This document shows positions 19,788-29,207 of a stretch of DNA of 64,000 bases, piece by piece. This stretch comes from Burkholderia sp. BCC0322. Lineage in GTDB: Bacteria; Pseudomonadota; Gammaproteobacteria; Burkholderiales; Burkholderiaceae. A program made the translations under genes and the position numbers. The first letter of the stretch is position 1. Each line of letters begins with the position of its first letter. The notes beneath the pieces were generated by a model. It searched no databases, was not told where the DNA came from, and saw only the letters and a list, made by a program, of their open reading frames with translations. Location of the stretch: positions 62,001-126,000 of the forward strand of contig NZ_CADFDU010000016.1 of NCBI RefSeq assembly GCF_902833045.1, given 5' to 3'.

Positions 19788-21257
19788 ATGAACGAAGAAA
19801 TCCTGATCAACCTCACGCCGCAGGAAACGCGGGTCGCACTCGTCCAGCAAGGCGCGGTGCAGGAGCTTCACGTCGAGCGCACGCTGTCGCGCGGGCGGGT
19901 CGGCAACATCTATCTCGGCAAGGTCGTGCGCGTGCTGCCGGGCATGCAGTCGGCGTTCATCGACATCGGCCTCGAGCGCGCGGCGTTCCTGCACGTGGCC
20001 GACATCTGGCACCCGCGCCTCGCCGGCGAGCCGCAGTCGAACACGCCGCACCAGCCGATCGAGAAGACCGTGTTCGAAGGCCAGACGCTGATGGTCCAGG
20101 TGATCAAGGATCCGATCGGCACGAAGGGCGCGCGGCTGTCGACGCAGGTCAGCATCGCGGGCCGCACGCTCGTCTACCTGCCGCAGGAGCCGCATATCGG
20201 CATCTCGCAGAAGATCGAGAGCGAGGCCGAGCGCGAGGCCGTGCGCGCGCGCCTGACGGCCGTGATCCCGCCGGACGAGAAAGGCGGCTACATCGTGCGC
20301 ACGATCGCCGAGGATGCGACCTCCGACGAGCTGGCCGGCGACGTCACGTACCTGCGCAAGACGTGGGCGACGATCGTCGCGCAGGCGCAGCGGCTGCCGG
20401 CGACGAGCCTGCTGTACCAGGATCTCGATCTCGCGCAGCGCGTGCTGCGCGATTTCGCGAACGACGACACGACGCGCATCCAGGTCGATTCGCGCGAGAC
20501 GTACCAGCGCCTCTCCGAATTCGCGTCCGAGTTCACGCCGGCCGTGAGCGCGAAGCTGCACCACTACACGGGCGAGCGGCCGCTGTTCGACCTGTACAAC
20601 ATCGAGACGGAGATCCAGCGCGCGCTGTCGCGCCGCGTCGACCTGAAATCGGGCGGTTACCTGATGATCGACCAGACCGAGGCGATGACGACGATCGACG
20701 TGAACACGGGCGGCTATGTCGGCGCGCGCAACTTCGACGACACGATCTTCAAGACCAACCTCGAGGCCGCGCACACGATCGCGCGGCAGTTGCGGCTGCG
20801 CAACCTCGGCGGGATCATCATCATCGACTTCATCGACATGGAGAACGCCGAGCATCGCGACGCGGTGCTGTCCGAGCTGAAGAAGGCGCTGTCGCGCGAC
20901 CGCACGCGCGTGACGGTCAACACGTTCTCGCAGCTCGGGCTCGTCGAGATGACGCGCAAGCGCACGCGCGAATCGCTCGCGCACGTGCTGTGCGAGCCGT
21001 GCCCGACCTGTCAGGGCAAGGGCCAGGTGAAGACCTCGCGCACCGTGTGCTACGACATCCTGCGCGAGATCCTGCGTGAATCGCGGCAGTTCAACCCGCG
21101 CGAATTCCGCGTGATCGCCGCGCAACAGGTGATCGATTTGTTCCTCGACGAGGAATCGCAGCATCTCGCGATGCTGATCGACTTCATCGGCAAGCCGGTG
21201 TCGCTGCAGGTCGAGTCGAACCTGAGCCAGGAGCAGTACGATATCGTGCTGATGTAA
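19788..21257 (+). CDS. rng: Ribonuclease G
   Basis: A 489-residue endoribonuclease of normal RNase G length, lacking the long C-terminal scaffold of RNase E. It has an N-terminal S1 domain (RVGNIYLGKVVRVLPGMQSA), the catalytic region IDVNTGGYVG and IIIIDFIDMEN, and the Zn-link cysteines CEPCPTCQGKG. It matures the 5' end of 16S rRNA and degrades some mRNAs. It ends the hemF-rng run. Confidence 0.97.
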   Translation: MNEEILINLTPQETRVALVQQGAVQELHVERTLSRGRVGNIYLGKVVRVLPGMQSAFIDIGLERAAFLHVADIWHPRLAGEPQSNTPHQPIEKTVFEGQTLMVQVIKDPIGTKGARLSTQVSIAGRTLVYLPQEPHIGISQKIESEAEREAVRARLTAVIPPDEKGGYIVRTIAEDATSDELAGDVTYLRKTWATIVAQAQRLPATSLLYQDLDLAQRVLRDFANDDTTRIQVDSRETYQRLSEFASEFTPAVSAKLHHYTGERPLFDLYNIETEIQRALSRRVDLKSGGYLMIDQTEAMTTIDVNTGGYVGARNFDDTIFKTNLEAAHTIARQLRLRNLGGIIIIDFIDMENAEHRDAVLSELKKALSRDRTRVTVNTFSQLGLVEMTRKRTRESLAHVLCEPCPTCQGKGQVKTSRTVCYDILREILRESRQFNPREFRVIAAQQVIDLFLDEESQHLAMLIDFIGKPVSLQVESNLSQEQYDIVLM

Positions 21258-21374
21258 CGTTCCGTCCATCCGCCGCCGGCTTCGCCGCGCGGCGCTTCGA
21301 TGCGGCACCCGGGCCGCCCGCGACGGCACCCGCTGCCGCCCTTTCCATTCCCCTTTTCGCATTCAACACACACC

Positions 21375-21710
21375 ATGAGCCAAGGCCACAACCGCCGCCA
21401 GCGCAAGAAACTCCACATCGGCGAATTCCAGGAACTCGCGTTCAACGCCACCGCGCACTATCGCAACGAGATGTCCGACCTCGAACGCGGCCAGTTGATC
21501 GACGCGTTCATCGACTTCGTCGAAGCGAACGGACTGCTGACCGTCGCGTCGGCGGACGAAGGCATCGGCGCTTACGTGATTTCCGGCGCACCGCGCGGCA
21601 CGACGACCGACGCCGACCGCGAACTCGTGCGCGGCTGGCTGGCCGCACGGCCGGAACTGACCGACGTCAAGGTCAGCGAATTCACCGACGCGTGGTACCC
21701 GGAAGCCTGA
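21375..21710 (+). CDS. YggL-type 50S ribosome-binding protein (DUF469)
   Basis: A 111-residue protein starting MSQGHNRRQRKKLHIGEFQE, matching YggL proteins in the basic RRQRKKLHIGEFQELAF motif and later FIDFVEANGL and VSEFTDAWYP. Family members associate with the 50S subunit, and their exact role is not settled. The ATG at 21375 is chosen because the family motif begins right after it. It lies 117 bases after rng. Confidence 0.88.
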   Translation: MSQGHNRRQRKKLHIGEFQELAFNATAHYRNEMSDLERGQLIDAFIDFVEANGLLTVASADEGIGAYVISGAPRGTTTDADRELVRGWLAARPELTDVKVSEFTDAWYPEA

Positions 21711-22021
21711 GCTTCCGGTTTCACGCCCCTCGCGCAGCGCCCGCGCCTGCCCGCCGCCACGGCGGGCGAGGCCGGCGCCGCCCCGCTCCCTCCCCCTCCC
21801 CCTCCGCCGTCGCGCGTCCCCCCGCCTCACCGGCACCCACTCACACGATTCGCGCCGCGATCCCTTCCTTTTCCCGACAGTCCGCCTCCAGCAAGCCATC
21901 AAAATCGGTCCTGAAAGCAAGACACGTTAAACTCTCACCTCGCGTGGTGCGCCGCCCGCACCCGCCATCCATCGCCAGCCGCGTGCCCTCGTGCCGCCCC
22001 CGACCCATGGAGTGAGTGTCA
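21711..22021. other. 311-base intergenic region with a C-rich tract
   Basis: No gene is seen. A 20-base homopyrimidine run at 21786-21805 (CTCC then CTCCCCC repeats) gives G-tracts of 3, 5, 5 and 2 on the minus strand. A candidate promoter for the lipoprotein gene is CTGAAA near 21912 and GTTAAACTC near 21927. GGAG at 22009-22012 serves the downstream ATG. Confidence 0.4.
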
Positions 22022-22984
22022 ATGAGCGGCGGACTTCCGTTTCCCGCATCCCGCAAGTCGTTGCCGTCCTCGACGGTCTTCCTGATTCTCGCCGCCGCCG
22101 CGCTGCTGTCCGGCTGCGGGTTGCTGCCGGTCCAGAATCCGCCTGCGCCGATCAGCGAGGCGCTCGTCGAGCCCATCGAGGAAACCGCCGGCGAACCGCT
22201 GACGATGCCGCCCGTGCCCGCACCGACGCACCCGGGGGAACCGGAGGCGCCGAAGAAGCCGCACCGCGAAGTCGCGCGGCCGAAGCCCGTGCAGCGCCCC
22301 GAATCGCCGACACCGCCACCGCCGCCGCCCCCGCCGATCGTCGCGACGCGCCCGCTCGACCGCACCCAGATCCATGCGTTGCTCGACAGCGAAGTCGCGC
22401 GCCGCAACGGCAAGGTGATCGGCCGCGCGGTCGACATGGTGACCGACGCGAGCGGCAAGCCGCGCGAGATGGTCGTCAACCTGCAGGGCTTCATGGGCGT
22501 CGGCGACCGCAAGGTCATCTTCCCGTGGAACGTGTTCCGCTTCACGCCGGGCGGCAAACAGGAGCCGATCGTGCTCGACGTGCCGTCGGGCGACCTGCCT
22601 CCGGCCGCGCGGCCCAAGGCCGTGCCGCTGTCGGGTTCGGCCGCTGCCTCACCCGCGACGCGACTGCCGTTGCTCGACAGCGACGTCGAGCGCCCGAACG
22701 GCACGAAGATCGGCCGTATCGTCGACGTGCTGATCGACCGCGCATCGCAGCCGCAGGCGGTCGTGCTCGACCTCGGCGGCCTCGTCAATACCGACCGCCG
22801 TTCGATCGCCGCGAGCTGGGGCGCGCTGCGCTTCGTCACGCGCGACAAGGCGCTGCACCCGCAGATCGACCTGAACGACGCACAGATCAAGGCGTCGCCG
22901 CCCTACGCGGCCGACAAGCCGATCGTCGCGGTTTTCCCGCCCGTTGCCCCGGCACCGGCTTCCTCTGCGAGCGCGACCCGATGA
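22022..22984 (+). CDS. Lipoprotein with two PRC-barrel-like repeats
   Basis: A 320-residue protein with a lipoprotein signal peptide: hydrophobic stretch about residues 17-32 and lipobox LLSGC near residue 33-37. A Pro/Glu/Lys linker of about 70 residues, containing a run of nine prolines, leads to two related domains. Each begins with LLDS(E/D)V and contains NG-K-IGR, V-D...D and a V-L/NL-G turn, the PRC-barrel pattern. The linker could span the periplasm so that the barrels reach a distant partner. ATG at 22022 is preferred over GTG at 22016 because GGAG is 9 bases away. Function unknown. Confidence 0.82.
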   Translation: MSGGLPFPASRKSLPSSTVFLILAAAALLSGCGLLPVQNPPAPISEALVEPIEETAGEPLTMPPVPAPTHPGEPEAPKKPHREVARPKPVQRPESPTPPPPPPPPIVATRPLDRTQIHALLDSEVARRNGKVIGRAVDMVTDASGKPREMVVNLQGFMGVGDRKVIFPWNVFRFTPGGKQEPIVLDVPSGDLPPAARPKAVPLSGSAAASPATRLPLLDSDVERPNGTKIGRIVDVLIDRASQPQAVVLDLGGLVNTDRRSIAASWGALRFVTRDKALHPQIDLNDAQIKASPPYAADKPIVAVFPPVAPAPASSASATR

Positions 22985-24240
22985 CGATCAAGCATTCCGT
23001 CAGCGTACGCAGTCTCCGGTCCCTCGACTGGCTCAACTTCTTCGTTGCAAACGTTCAAACAGGGTTCGGTCCGTTCATCGCGTCCTACCTCGCGTCGCAC
23101 AAGTGGACGCAGGGCGAGATCGGCATGGTGCTGTCGATCGGCACGATCAGCGCGATGGTCAGCCAGGTGCCGGGCGGCGCGGCCGTCGATGCGCTGAAGA
23201 ACAAGAAAGGCGCGGCCGCGTGGGCGATCGCGGCCATCATCCTGTCCGCGGTGCTGCTCGCGTCGAGCCCGACGATCGTGCCGGTGATCGCCGCCGAGGT
23301 GTTCCACGGCTTCGCGAGCTGCATGCTCGTGCCGGCAATGGCCGCGATCTCGTTCTCGCTCGTCGGCCGCGCCGACCTCGGCGACCGGCTCGGCCGCAAC
23401 GCGCGCTGGGCGTCGATCGGCAGCGCAGTCGCGGCGGGCCTGATGGGGCTCACCGGCGAATACTTCTCCGCACGCGCGGTGTTCTGGCTGACCGCCGTGC
23501 TCGCGCTGCCCGCGCTGTTCGCACTCGCGATGATCCAGCCGACACACGAGGTGATCCCGCAGTCGTCGAAGCCCGACGACCACGACGAAGCCGGCGAACG
23601 CGAAACGCTGCTCGAGTTGCTGCGCGACCGCCGAATGCTGATCTTCGCGGCGTGCGTCGTGCTGTTCCACCTGTCGAACGCGGCGATGCTGAACCTCGCG
23701 GCCGGCGAAGTCACGGCCGGGATGGGCGAGAACGTACAGCTCGTGATCGCCGCGTGCATCATCGTGCCGCAGGCGATCGTCGCGATGTTGTCGCCGTGGG
23801 TCGGCCGCTCCGCGCAACGCTGGGGGCGCAGGCCGATCCTGCTGCTCGGGTTCTCGGCGCTGCCGGTGCGCGCGCTGCTGTTCGCCGGCGTGAGCAGCCC
23901 CTACCTGCTGGTGCCGGTGCAGATGCTCGACGGCATCAGCGCGGCCGTGTTCGGCGTGATGCTGCCGCTGATCGCGGCCGACGTCGCGGGCGGCAAGGGA
24001 CGCTACAACCTGTGCATCGGGCTGTTCGGGCTCGCGGCCGGGATCGGCGCGACGCTCAGCACGGCCGCGGCCGGCTACGTCGCCGATCACTTCGGCAACG
24101 CCGTGAGCTTCTTCGGGCTCGCCGGCGCCGGGGCGCTCGCGGTGCTGCTGGTCTGGCTCGTGATGCCCGAAACGCGCGTCGAGAACGGTGACGCGGCCGC
24201 CGACGAACCGGCCGCCGCATCGCCCGAACAGGCGCGCTGA
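22981..24240 (+). CDS. MFS transporter
   Basis: A 419-residue protein with twelve predicted helices, starting MTIKHSVSVRSLRSLDWLNF. It has MFS features such as GGAAVDALKNKKGAA after helix 2 and GRSAQRWGRRPILLLGF between helices 8 and 9. It ends with a hydrophilic Ala/Glu tail. Similar proteins are annotated as drug or metabolite exporters, but the substrate cannot be read from sequence. Its ATG overlaps the TGA of the PRC-barrel lipoprotein gene (ATGA), so the two are translated together. Confidence 0.9.
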   Translation: MTIKHSVSVRSLRSLDWLNFFVANVQTGFGPFIASYLASHKWTQGEIGMVLSIGTISAMVSQVPGGAAVDALKNKKGAAAWAIAAIILSAVLLASSPTIVPVIAAEVFHGFASCMLVPAMAAISFSLVGRADLGDRLGRNARWASIGSAVAAGLMGLTGEYFSARAVFWLTAVLALPALFALAMIQPTHEVIPQSSKPDDHDEAGERETLLELLRDRRMLIFAACVVLFHLSNAAMLNLAAGEVTAGMGENVQLVIAACIIVPQAIVAMLSPWVGRSAQRWGRRPILLLGFSALPVRALLFAGVSSPYLLVPVQMLDGISAAVFGVMLPLIAADVAGGKGRYNLCIGLFGLAAGIGATLSTAAAGYVADHFGNAVSFFGLAGAGALAVLLVWLVMPETRVENGDAAADEPAAASPEQAR

Positions 24241-24278
24241 CACCGGCGCGCCGCCGTTACCCGCTTCTTGGCCAACGC

Positions 24279-24848
24279 ATGATGGATACGATCAGGACAC
24301 TCAATGAAGCCCGCCAGCAGATCCAGCAGTCGATCTTCGATCTGTTCAAGGGGCTGTCATTCAGCGAACGGCTCGCTCAAGGCGTGTTGATGGCGCTGCA
24401 GGCCGTGTGCGGCGCATGCCTCGCGTACGTGATCGGCCGCGCGCTGCACACCGAGCAGGCCGTGTGGGCGTCGATCACGGCGATCGCCGTGACGCAGCAC
24501 AACTACTCGGACACGATGTCGCTGTCGCGCGACCAGTTCGTCGGCGCGATGGTCGGCGGCGTGCTCGGCTTCGCCGGCGCGGCGCTCGGCGGCGACCGCC
24601 TCGTCGCGTATGCGATCACCGTCGCGGTCGTGATCGTCTGCTGCTGGTGCCTGAACGTCGGCAGCGCGGCACGGCTCGGCGGCGTGACCGCGACGATCGT
24701 GCTGCTGTTTCCGGGCAACGGCCCGCTGTGGGACATTCCGCTGATGCGGCTTGGCGAGGTGACGCTCGGCACCGTGTGTGCGCTGGGCGTGTGCTGGGTG
24801 ATGTCGAAAATCGAGCGCCGCTGGTTCCGCCAGGCAGCGGCAAAGTGA
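24279..24848 (+). CDS. FUSC/aromatic-acid-exporter-like membrane protein, half size
   Basis: A 189-residue protein. After a charged N-terminal helix (about residues 1-30) it has paired hydrophobic segments: GVLMALQAVCGACLAYVIGR, VGGVLGFAGAALGG, AYAITVAVVIVCCWCLNVG and LGEVTLGTVCALGVCWVM. The family pattern ASITAIAVTQ and DRLVAYAITV matches the N-terminal membrane half of FUSC/YccS-like proteins. Full-length members have two such halves plus cytoplasmic domains, so this is a compact form that may act as an oligomer. It follows the MFS gene by 38 bases. Confidence 0.82.
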   Translation: MMDTIRTLNEARQQIQQSIFDLFKGLSFSERLAQGVLMALQAVCGACLAYVIGRALHTEQAVWASITAIAVTQHNYSDTMSLSRDQFVGAMVGGVLGFAGAALGGDRLVAYAITVAVVIVCCWCLNVGSAARLGGVTATIVLLFPGNGPLWDIPLMRLGEVTLGTVCALGVCWVMSKIERRWFRQAAAK

Positions 24849-24912
24849 CACGGTGAACCGGCTGCCCGGCACGCATCGTGGCATCGCGATCCGTGTCGGG
24901 CCGTCGGTCAGG

Positions 24913-25293
24913 TCAGTCACCGATCCGCAGCACGATACCGGAGCCGATCTGCACCAGCAGGTGATCCCCGCCGACGCCGACCCATTGATAGCCGCGCGGC
25001 GGCGGGCTCAGGTGATAGCCGCGCCAATCGTCGATCACGTACTGGCGATCGCGGAACTCGGGGGGAAGCCGGTCGCCCCTGTGCCACTCGCGGCGCGGCT
25101 GGTCGGCCCAGCGCGGCGGCACGTCTTCCTCGTGGCGCATCTGGCCGGGCGGCATGTGTTTCGGGCCATGGCCATGCTGCATGCCGTGGTCGCCGTGGTC
25201 GTTGCGGTTGTCGTGATCCTGCGCCATCGCGGCCGGCGCGGCGAAACCCGCCGCGATCAGCGCAGCCAGCATCATCCCGTGCATCTTCTTCAT
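24913..25293 (-). CDS. RcnB-like secreted protein
   Basis: A 126-residue product starting MKKMHGMMLAALIAAGFAAP, a Sec signal peptide cleaved after AMA. The mature region is rich in His, Asp and Arg (HDNRNDHGDHGMQHGHGPKH), likely metal-binding, followed by the RcnB-domain segment LPPEFRDRQYVIDDWRGYHL and DHLLVQIGSGIVL. RcnB in E. coli is a periplasmic protein in nickel/cobalt homeostasis. No rcnA efflux gene is nearby, so the same role is only inferred. GAGGGAAGG precedes the ATG. It faces the FUSC gene. Confidence 0.88.
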   Translation of the reverse strand: MKKMHGMMLAALIAAGFAAPAAMAQDHDNRNDHGDHGMQHGHGPKHMPPGQMRHEEDVPPRWADQPRREWHRGDRLPPEFRDRQYVIDDWRGYHLSPPPRGYQWVGVGGDHLLVQIGSGIVLRIGD

Positions 25294-25387
25294 CGTGCCT
25301 TCCCTCCGTGTTGTCACGTCGAACGAAACCACTCGGACTACCCGATGAAGACTAGCACACGGTATCGCGCGGCCGCGTGACCAGGGG

Positions 25388-27169
25388 TTACGCCGCCTGC
25401 TGCTGGTACTGGATCCGGTGCAGGTGCGCGTAAAGGCCGCCGCGGCGCAGCAATTCGTCGTGGCTGCCCTCTTCGACGATCTTGCCGGCCTCGAGCACGA
25501 GGATGCGGTCCGCACGCTCGATCGTCGACAGCCGGTGCGCGATCACGAGCGTCGTGCGGCCTTCCATCAGCCGTTCGAGCGCAGCCTGCACGTGGCGCTC
25601 CGATTCCGAGTCGAGCGCCGACGTCGCTTCGTCGAGGATCAGGATCGGCGCGTCCTTGTAGATCGCGCGCGCGATCGCGAGCCGCTGGCGCTGGCCGCCG
25701 GACAGCCGCATCCCGTTACCGCCGACGAGCGTGTCGAGCCCGTCGGGCATCGCGGCGACCGCATCGGCGAGGTTCGCAGCCTCGAGCGCGGCCTGCACGC
25801 GCGCGCGATCGGGCGTCTGCCCGTACGCGACGTTCGCGGCAATCGTGTCGTTGAACAGCACGACGTCCTGGCTGACCATCGCCATCTGGCCGCGCAACGC
25901 GTGGAGGTCGTAGTCGGCAACCGGCACGCCGTCGACCAGGATCGCACCGTCGGTCGGGTCGAAGAAGCGCGGCAGCAGGTTCACGAGCGTCGTCTTGCCG
26001 CTGCCGGACGGGCCCGCGAGCGCGATCATTTCACCCGGCGCGACCTTGAACGAGATACGGTCGAGCGTCGGCCGCTCGGCCGCGCCGTAGTCGAACGACA
26101 CGTTGCGGAACTCGATGTCGCCGCGCGCCTGCGCCAGCGGCCGGCCGCCGCCCTGCGGCTCGGCCGGTTCGTCGATCAGCCCGAAGATCAGCTCGGCGGC
26201 CGTCATCCCCCGCTGGAGCGGTTGGTTGACATCGATCAGGTGCTTGAGCGGCGAGATCACCAGCAGCATCGACGTGACGAACGCGACAAAGCCGCCGACC
26301 GTCGTCTGGTCGTTCGACGACTGCACGACCGCGATCGTGATCACGACCGCGAGCGCGATCGACGCGAGGAACTGCGTAAGCGGCTGCGCGAGGCCGCCGG
26401 AGATCGTCATGCGCATCGCGTAGCCGCGCAGGCGCTTGCTCATCTGCGTGAAGCGGTCCATCTCGTACGCTTCGCCGTTGTGCACCTTGACGACCTTGTA
26501 GCCGCCGACCGTCTCCTCGACGATGTACGACAGCTCGTTGGTCAGCGTCTGGTGCTCGCGGTTCAGGCGGCGCAGACGGCGGTTGATCTTGCTGACGAGC
26601 CAGCCGATGCCCGGCAGGATCACCGCGACGATCAGCGTGAGCCGCCAGTTCAGGTAGAACAGGTAGCCGAGCAGGAAGATCACCGTCAGCGAATCGCGCA
26701 CGAGCGTGACCATCACGCCGGTCAGCACCGACAGGATCTGGTTGACTTCGAACACGATCGCGTTGATCACCGTGCTCGCCGTCTCGCGCTGGAAGAACGA
26801 CGCGCCCGTGTGCAGCATCCGCTGGAACATCTCGAGCCGCAATTGCAGCAGGATGCGGTTCGACACGTAGTTGAGCAGGTAATTCGACGCGTACTGCGAC
26901 ACGCCGCGCACGAGCGCGAGCCCGATCACGGCCATCGGCACGTACCATTTCGCGCGATCGCTGCCGTGCGAGCCGAAGCCGTGGTCGAGAAGCGGCTTGA
27001 GCAGCGCCGGGATACCGGCCTCGGTGGCCGCGACGACGCCCATCGTCATCACGGCGAGCACCACGATGCCGATCAGCGGCCGGATGTACGGCCACAGGCG
27101 CTTGAGGACCGTCACGGGCGAGGTGCCCGTGCCGTCCATCGGTTTGCGAAGAGTGTTCTGGGTTTCCAA
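25388..27169 (-). CDS. msbA: MsbA, lipid A flippase (ABC exporter)
   Basis: A 593-residue fused exporter: six membrane helices in residues about 20-320, then an ATPase domain with Walker [11 protein letters not shown] (about 385), the signature [15 protein letters not shown] (about 485) and Walker [13 protein letters not shown]. It flips core-lipid A across the inner membrane. The start is TTG at 27169 ([10 protein letters not shown] follows) because AAGGA sits 7 bases upstream; the next ATG, at codon 11, has no such site. The neighbouring glycosyltransferases and waaL confirm the LPS role. Confidence 0.95.
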   Translation of the reverse strand: METQNTLRKPMDGTGTSPVTVLKRLWPYIRPLIGIVVLAVMTMGVVAATEAGIPALLKPLLDHGFGSHGSDRAKWYVPMAVIGLALVRGVSQYASNYLLNYVSNRILLQLRLEMFQRMLHTGASFFQRETASTVINAIVFEVNQILSVLTGVMVTLVRDSLTVIFLLGYLFYLNWRLTLIVAVILPGIGWLVSKINRRLRRLNREHQTLTNELSYIVEETVGGYKVVKVHNGEAYEMDRFTQMSKRLRGYAMRMTISGGLAQPLTQFLASIALAVVITIAVVQSSNDQTTVGGFVAFVTSMLLVISPLKHLIDVNQPLQRGMTAAELIFGLIDEPAEPQGGGRPLAQARGDIEFRNVSFDYGAAERPTLDRISFKVAPGEMIALAGPSGSGKTTLVNLLPRFFDPTDGAILVDGVPVADYDLHALRGQMAMVSQDVVLFNDTIAANVAYGQTPDRARVQAALEAANLADAVAAMPDGLDTLVGGNGMRLSGGQRQRLAIARAIYKDAPILILDEATSALDSESERHVQAALERLMEGRTTLVIAHRLSTIERADRILVLEAGKIVEEGSHDELLRRGGLYAHLHRIQYQQQAA

Positions 27170-27256
27170 GGCAATCCTTCTTGAGCCGCGAAGCGGCGCC
27201 CGGACGTGACCGCCCGGGATTTCGCCCTGTCGGGCGGGTGCCGAAAAGGGCTCAAC

Positions 27257-27262
27257 ATTATA
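27257..27262 (-). promoter_or_regulatory. msbA -10 box
   Basis: A perfect TATAAT on the minus strand, about 88 bases before the msbA TTG. No good -35 hexamer at 16-18 bases is seen. Confidence 0.5.
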
Positions 27263-27300
27263 GCCGCACCGCCCCGACCGGCACGGTCATGGCCGATACG

Positions 27301-27332
27301 GGCGGCGGCCGAGCCGCGGGTATACTGCCGCC
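27301..27332 (+). promoter_or_regulatory. Promoter of the first LPS glycosyltransferase gene, in an inverted repeat
   Basis: TATACT at 27321-27326 lies between GGCGGC (27301-27306) and GCCGCC (27327-27332). It is 35 bases before the ATG at 27362. Confidence 0.5.
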
Positions 27333-27361
27333 ACCGTTTTCTCCGCCTTTCCGACGATTTC

Positions 27362-28114
27362 ATGGCTGAACCCTCCCTCGGCGTCGCCCTCATCGCCCTC
27401 AACGCGTCCGCGCGGCTTGCCCAGTGCCTCGCCGCGCTGTCGTTCGCCGACGACGTCGTCGTCATCGACGGCGGCAGCACCGACGATACCGTCGCGATCG
27501 CGCAGGCGCACGGCGCGCGCGTGATCGTCGAGCGCGACTGGCCGGGCTTCGGCCCGCAGAAGAACCGTGCGCTCGACGCGCTCGACACCGACTGGATCCT
27601 GTCCCTCGATACCGACGAAGTCGTCACTCCGGAGCTCGCGCAGTCGATTCGCGACACGATCCGCGCGCCGGCCGCGCAGATCTATGCGGTCGACCGGCTG
27701 TCGAGCTTCTGCGGCAAGTGGATCCATCACAGCGGCTGGTATCCGGACTGGATCCCGCGCCTGTTCCGGCGCGGCGCCGCGCGCTTCTCGGACGATCTCG
27801 TACACGAGCGCCTCGTGTTCGATGGCGCTGCGCAACGCCTGTCCGGCAAGCTGATGCACTACTCGTACGAGGATTTCGAAACGGTGCTGCGCAAGCTCGA
27901 TGCGTATTCGACGGCCGGTGCGCGCCAGCGCCGCGCGGCCGGCCAGCGCGGCGGCTTCGGCAAGGCGCTCGCGCGCGGCGCCTGGGCGTTCGTGCGCACC
28001 TACGTGCTGCGCCGCGGCTTCCTCGACGGCCGCGCCGGCTTCATGATCGCCGTGTTCAACGCGGAAACCGTGTACTACCGCTTCCTGAAGCTCGGCGACC
28101 AACGGGCGCACTAA
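27362..28114 (+). CDS. waaE: Family-2 glycosyltransferase of LPS core (WaaE/KdtX type)
   Basis: A 250-residue GT2 enzyme starting MAEPSLGVALIALNASARLA. It has the nucleotide-sugar motif VVVIDGGSTDDTVAIA and the DxD-like SLDTDEVVTPEL, then CGKWIHHSGWYPDWIPRLFR and LSGKLMHYSYEDFE. This is the WaaE/KdtX subgroup that adds beta-1,4-glucose to the first heptose of the core. It acts on the cytoplasmic face of the inner membrane. Assignment of the exact sugar is from family knowledge; the symbol is likely but not proven. Confidence 0.85.
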   Translation: MAEPSLGVALIALNASARLAQCLAALSFADDVVVIDGGSTDDTVAIAQAHGARVIVERDWPGFGPQKNRALDALDTDWILSLDTDEVVTPELAQSIRDTIRAPAAQIYAVDRLSSFCGKWIHHSGWYPDWIPRLFRRGAARFSDDLVHERLVFDGAAQRLSGKLMHYSYEDFETVLRKLDAYSTAGARQRRAAGQRGGFGKALARGAWAFVRTYVLRRGFLDGRAGFMIAVFNAETVYYRFLKLGDQRAH

Positions 28115-28136
28115 GCGCCCGCCCGGCGCGCGGCCG

Positions 28137-28158
28137 GCCCGGCGTTACAATGCCGGGC
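28137..28158 (+). promoter_or_regulatory. Promoter -10 box inside a hairpin, before the second GT2 gene
   Basis: A perfect 7-bp inverted repeat, GCCCGGC (28137-28143) and GCCGGGC (28152-28158), closes the 8-base loop GTTACAAT. The loop contains TACAAT (28146-28151), a good -10 box. Confidence 0.55.
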
Positions 28159-28234
28159 TGCCCGCGCCGCGCGCGCCCGCCCGACCGGCTGCGCCACGCG
28201 CCGCCCGCCACGACGACTACCGAATCCGACCGCC

Positions 28235-29077
28235 ATGTTCTCCATCATCATTCCGACCTGGAACAACCTGCCGTACCTCAAGCTCGTCGTCGACAGCCTG
28301 CGCCGCCACTCCGCGTACGACCACCAGATCATCGTGCACGTGAACGACGGCTCGGACGGCACGCTCGACTGGGTGCGCAGCGAAGGCATCGAGCACACCG
28401 CGTCGCCGACCAACATCGGCATCTGCCACGCAGTGAACTGGGCCGCCGCGCGCGCTAAGCGCGACTACGTCGTTTACATGAACGACGACATGTTCTGCTG
28501 CCCCGGCTGGGACACGGCGCTCGTGCGCCGCATCGAACAGATGCCGACCGATCTCTTCATGCTGTCGGGCACGATGGTCGAGCCGGTCGACACGCGCAAC
28601 CCGTGCGTCGTGGTCAGCAATTTCGGCCGCGACGCCGAACATTTCGACGCGGCGGGCCTCGTCGCGGCGGCCCCGAAACTCGTACGCGCGGACTGGCTCG
28701 GCTCGACCTGGCCGCCGACGCTCGTGCACCGCGACTGGTGGAACCGGATCGGCGGCTACAGCAGCGAGCTGTCGCCCGGCATGAGCAGCGACAACGACTT
28801 CTCGATGAAATTCTGGGACGCCGGCTGCCGGATCTTCATCGGGGTCGGCGACAGCCTCGTCTACCACTTCCAGCAGAAGAGCACGGGCAAGATCGTCAAG
28901 AACGACGGGCGCCGCCAGTTTCTGAACAAATGGGGCATGACCCAGGCGACGTTCGACCGCTACTACCTGCATCGCGGCGAGCTGGCCGGCACGCGCGTCG
29001 CGCTCGACACGCCGGCCGTCGAAGGGCGCCTGAAGCGCGCGCTGCTGCGCTCGCGGATCAAGCGCGCGCTCAGCTGA
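28235..29077 (+). CDS. Family-2 glycosyltransferase, LPS block
   Basis: A 280-residue GT2 enzyme starting MFSIIIPTWNNLPYLKLVVD. It has HVNDGSDGTLDWV, the DxD motif YMNDDMFCCPGWD, and an acceptor-side region with WNRIGGYSSELSPGMSSDND. The basic C-terminus (LKRALLRSRIKRAL) could hold it at the membrane. It lies between a WaaE-type enzyme and waaL, so it probably adds a core or O-antigen-proximal sugar; the sugar is unknown. Confidence 0.88.
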   Translation: MFSIIIPTWNNLPYLKLVVDSLRRHSAYDHQIIVHVNDGSDGTLDWVRSEGIEHTASPTNIGICHAVNWAAARAKRDYVVYMNDDMFCCPGWDTALVRRIEQMPTDLFMLSGTMVEPVDTRNPCVVVSNFGRDAEHFDAAGLVAAAPKLVRADWLGSTWPPTLVHRDWWNRIGGYSSELSPGMSSDNDFSMKFWDAGCRIFIGVGDSLVYHFQQKSTGKIVKNDGRRQFLNKWGMTQATFDRYYLHRGELAGTRVALDTPAVEGRLKRALLRSRIKRALS

Positions 29078-29118
29078 TCGAGCCCCCAAAACGACGCGGA
29101 AACGCGCCCTGCTTCGCG

Positions 29119-29124
29119 TATACT
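29119..29124 (+). promoter_or_regulatory. waaL -10 box
   Basis: TATACT 84 bases before the waaL ATG, flanked by GCG and CGC. No clear -35 box. Confidence 0.45.
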
Positions 29125-29207
29125 CTGCGCCGTTCGTCCCGGATCTCCTGCCGGGACGCGCGGCACGATATGTACGCAAGCCGCATTCGTCCATTCGACA
29201 GGTTCCG

